Shown in pieces: positions 61,749 through 64,000 of a stretch of 64,000 nucleotides of DNA. The translations under genes and the position numbers were made by a program. Numbering within the stretch: the stretch's first letter is position 1; every line of letters starts with the position of its first letter. Source of the stretch: Pseudoalteromonas sp. (GTDB lineage Bacteria; Pseudomonadota; Gammaproteobacteria; Enterobacterales; Alteromonadaceae); assembly GCF_018402495.1 (NCBI RefSeq), contig NZ_JAGYIU010000001.1, positions 806,001 through 870,000 on the forward strand, given 5' to 3'. The notes beneath the pieces were generated by a model. It saw only the letters and a program-made list of their open reading frames with translations. It searched no databases and had not been told where the DNA came from.

Positions 61749-62759
61749 ATGCTATCTGTAAGTCAGTTGTCTATAGATTATGGTAGTAACCGTGTTGTTA
61801 GCGATTTAAATTTCACCTTAGGTGAAAGCGAAATATTAATGCTTGTTGGTCCAACAGGTTGCGGAAAAAGTACTATTTTACAAGCGTTAGCGGGGCTTTT
61901 ACCGATTAGCGAGGGTGAAATTAAAGTGGCTAAATGGACAGCGACACCAAAGCATACTGTGGCGCCTGAAAAACGCAGCGTAGGTATGGTGTTTCAAGAC
62001 TTTGCATTATTTCCCCATTTAACAGTTGAACAAAACGTATGTTTTAAACTTAAAGACAGCAGTCCTGCCGATCACTGGCTAAAACTTCTTGGTTTAGATG
62101 CATTTAGGCATAAAAAACCAGCCACACTGTCAGGCGGGCAAAAGCAACGCGTAGCATTAGCGCGTACCCTTGCCCACCAACCTGACTTTGTATTACTTGA
62201 TGAGCCGTTATCTAACCTTGATGCTGCCTTAAAAGATATGTTGCGTTGGGATATCCGCAACGCATTAAAAGAAGCTGGTGTACCGGCAATTTGGGTAACG
62301 CACGATCAAGAAGAAGCGCTTTCGGTGGGCGATCGTGTGGGTGTTTTAAAAGGCGGTAAAATACAACAAATTGACACCCCAGAGCAGTGTTTTAGTACCC
62401 CAAACAACCGCTTTGTTGCCCGCTTTTTAGGTGAAGCCAGCTTTATAAAAGGAACCCTAAATAACGGCCAAGCGCTTACCGATATTGGTAATGTACCTGC
62501 AAACGGCGTTGATTGTGACACTGGTGAGGTAGAAGTTTTACTTCGTCCAGATGATGTATTATTAGTACAAAGCAGTATTGGTAATAATGGTGAAGTAATT
62601 TGGGTACGCTTTGAAGGCGGTAGCCGTTTATGCGCGGTTAAACTTGCATGCGAAACCGTGGTAACTAGCCGAGTAAGCCATGAGGTGGTTGTACACCCAG
62701 GTGACAAGGTACATGTTTCGCTCAGTACATCTCACCCATTGGCGGCATTTAAAAGCTAA
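61749..62759 (+). CDS. fbpC: Fe(III) ABC transporter ATPase (FbpC type)
   Basis: A 336-residue ABC ATPase: Walker A GPTGCGKST (35-43 area), Q-loop MVFQDFALFPHLTV, signature LSGGQKQRVALARTLA, Walker B DFVLLDEPLSNLDA and H-loop IWVTHDQEEA. The C-terminal 100 residues form a TOBE-like regulatory domain (EVLLRPDDVLL). It powers FbpAB ferric-ion import. It starts 13 bp after fbpB and is followed by a terminator, closing the Fur-regulated operon. Confidence 0.95.
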   Translation: MLSVSQLSIDYGSNRVVSDLNFTLGESEILMLVGPTGCGKSTILQALAGLLPISEGEIKVAKWTATPKHTVAPEKRSVGMVFQDFALFPHLTVEQNVCFKLKDSSPADHWLKLLGLDAFRHKKPATLSGGQKQRVALARTLAHQPDFVLLDEPLSNLDAALKDMLRWDIRNALKEAGVPAIWVTHDQEEALSVGDRVGVLKGGKIQQIDTPEQCFSTPNNRFVARFLGEASFIKGTLNNGQALTDIGNVPANGVDCDTGEVEVLLRPDDVLLVQSSIGNNGEVIWVRFEGGSRLCAVKLACETVVTSRVSHEVVVHPGDKVHVSLSTSHPLAAFKS

Positions 62760-62786
62760 CGCGTAATAACACGAGTAGTTTTATGA

Positions 62787-62812
62787 AAAAGCCCTAATTT
62801 TGGGCTTTTCTT
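62787..62812 (+). terminator. Terminator of the fbp operon
   Basis: AAAAGCCC-TAATTT-TGGGCTTTT hairpin with a T-rich end, 28 bp after the fbpC stop and just beyond the convergent P-loop gene stop at 62817. Confidence 0.85.
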
Positions 62813-62816
62813 ATAA

Positions 62817-63260
62817 TTACCACTCAAACATGTAGGCCATTTTACTAATGGTTTTAAGCGGGATGTTATGGCTATTGCGCTTGGCATATAAGTGCTGCAT
62901 TGATTTGTCTTTTACTTCACCAACAATCACTTCTTTTACTTGATACCCTAAAGCTATCGCTGCTTGTGAATAGGCAATAAATTCCCACTTTTTAATATTG
63001 GTGTTATCCACTATGACCAGTTCAATGCCTTGTGCTAAGGCATTAATAAAACGGGCCAAGTTTAAATTATGATATTGCGATAATTTAAACTTATCAAAAT
63101 GGTACTCACCCTGCTCGTTAACAAAGTAATCATCTGTTGAGCAAATAAAATATTGGCTTTCATCTGCTCCGGAAAGTTCCTCGGCGAGATTTTGCGCATA
63201 ATATGACTTACCACTGCCTGGTAGCCCTCGTAAAATAAAAACTTGTTTCATAGCATCCAT
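62817..63260 (-). CDS. Small P-loop ATPase/kinase-like protein
   Basis: A 147-residue protein with Walker A RGLPGSGKSYYA near residue 12-23, ICSTDDYFVNEQGEYHFD, and a Walker B-like LVIVDNTNIKKWEFIAY. This layout matches AAA_33/zeta-toxin-like and NEDD4-binding-protein-2-like kinases that act on small molecules or nucleic acids. A second start (MKQVFILRG, three residues in) fits homologues equally well. It converges with fbpC and lies divergent from asnS. Substrate unknown. Confidence 0.8.
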   Translation of the reverse strand: MDAMKQVFILRGLPGSGKSYYAQNLAEELSGADESQYFICSTDDYFVNEQGEYHFDKFKLSQYHNLNLARFINALAQGIELVIVDNTNIKKWEFIAYSQAAIALGYQVKEVIVGEVKDKSMQHLYAKRNSHNIPLKTISKMAYMFEW

Positions 63261-63537
63261 TTTTTATTAATACGTCAATTCGGTTTATTTGCTAATAATG
63301 CCACAAATTGATGAAATTTCAGAGCAACAAATGGTAATAGTAGCCATTTAACACTAAAAACTGGTTAAAAAAACCGCGCATGACTAAAAACTTTTAAAGA
63401 GTTGCCCACAACAGTTTTTTTATTTTACTTTACTAGGTATTATACAAGGTTCAAGTGCAGTGACCTTACATACATAAATGCATGAGTAACGCACAATTAA
63501 TTTATATAGTTAGGCAACTTATATCATTGGAGTGAAG

Positions 63538-64000
63538 ATGAGCCATTTAGCGATTTCAGAGCTATTAAAAGGCAATGTTGCGGTAGACAGCCAAGTAACC
63601 ATTAAAGGCTGGATCCGTACACGCCGCGATTCAAAAGCAGGAATATCATTTTTAGCCGTTCATGACGGTTCGTGTTTTGATCCTATTCAAGCGGTAGTTC
63701 CTAATTCACTGAATAATTATGATGAAGTTACAAGCTTAACAGCAGGCTGTTCTGTATCGGTTACCGGTGTATTAGTACAATCAGCAGGACAAGGCCAATC
63801 TTTCGAAATTCAAGCTAACTCAGTGACTGTGTTAGGCTGGGTTGAAAATCCAGATACTTACCCAATGTCGGCTAAGCGCCACAGCATTGAGTATTTACGT
63901 GAGCACGCTCACCTTCGCCCGCGCACCAACATGATTGGCGCAGTAACGCGTGTACGTAACTGTTTAGCGCAAGCGATTCATCGTTTTTACCATGAGCAAG
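63538..64000 (+). CDS. asnS: Asparaginyl-tRNA synthetase, N-terminal part
   Basis: Starts at ATG 63538 after GGAGTGAAG and runs off the right edge; 154 residues are visible. They show the OB-fold anticodon-binding domain ([32 protein letters not shown]) and the linker to the class II core ([34 protein letters not shown]), matching bacterial AsnRS rather than AspRS. It charges tRNA-Asn in the cytosol. Confidence 0.95.
   Translation, partial: MSHLAISELLKGNVAVDSQVTIKGWIRTRRDSKAGISFLAVHDGSCFDPIQAVVPNSLNNYDEVTSLTAGCSVSVTGVLVQSAGQGQSFEIQANSVTVLGWVENPDTYPMSAKRHSIEYLREHAHLRPRTNMIGAVTRVRNCLAQAIHRFYHEQ

Overview
The window reads as about 64 kb of chromosome from a marine gammaproteobacterium, most likely Pseudoalteromonas or a close Alteromonadales relative. 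This is inferred from protein resemblance (RMF, FabA, YbiT-type ABC-F, MiaE, a rhombosortase, exported S9 peptidase and gamma-glutamyltransferase), AT-rich intergenic DNA and the mix of E. coli-like housekeeping genes with exported hydrolases. No rRNA or tRNA gene, CRISPR array or prophage was seen.

Left third (1-21.8 kb). A truncated exported leucyl aminopeptidase is followed by a protein-kinase-like gene with a DUF3859 gene, then a VF530 gene. Next come an AcuI-type reductase and a NemR-like TetR repressor that share a TAGACCGATCG operator, with a 266-bp inverted-repeat element between them. rmf, fabA (with a FabR-type palindrome), a two-domain PTPS homologue overlapping an M23 peptidase, and a hotdog thioesterase follow. 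A leftward block then encodes a receiver protein, MoxR ATPase, DUF58 protein, TgpA-like transglutaminase and an antiporter. After that lie DUF1090, pfkA, and a tight MAPEG / solute-binding-like / sulfotransferase run ending near miaE, then DUF2254 and SIMPL genes.

Middle (21.8-46.6 kb). NAD-malic enzyme, gamma-glutamyltransferase, a rhombosortase, an S9 lipoprotein peptidase, a DUF2798 / YeiH / endonuclease-exonuclease-phosphatase operon, purEK, a YbiT-type ABC-F gene whose best start is an ATT codon, a porin, and a more accessory stretch. That stretch holds two GNAT genes, MepB, msrA, small membrane proteins, a decayed esterase, a thiolase, a frameshifted cold-shock/Excalibur gene and an IS30-family element.

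Right third (46.6-64 kb). A two-gene OLD-nuclease plus UvrD-helicase cassette resembling the Gabija anti-phage system lies here. Its nuclease gene carries an in-frame TAG and a +1 frameshift in a T8 tract, so it appears inactivated or switched off. Then come gloA, htpX (with twin palindromes upstream), the biotin locus (bioBFCD divergent from bioA across a BirA-type operator), and a Fur-boxed iron operon (a helical periplasmic protein plus FbpABC). A small P-loop kinase-like gene and the start of asnS end the window.

The most noteworthy points are the disrupted Gabija-like locus, the AcuI/NemR-like electrophile-response unit with its inserted repeat, the twin operators before htpX, the probable ATT start of the ABC-F gene, and the uncharacterised protein leading the iron-uptake operon. 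Family names come from recognising sequence by eye; no database search was run.
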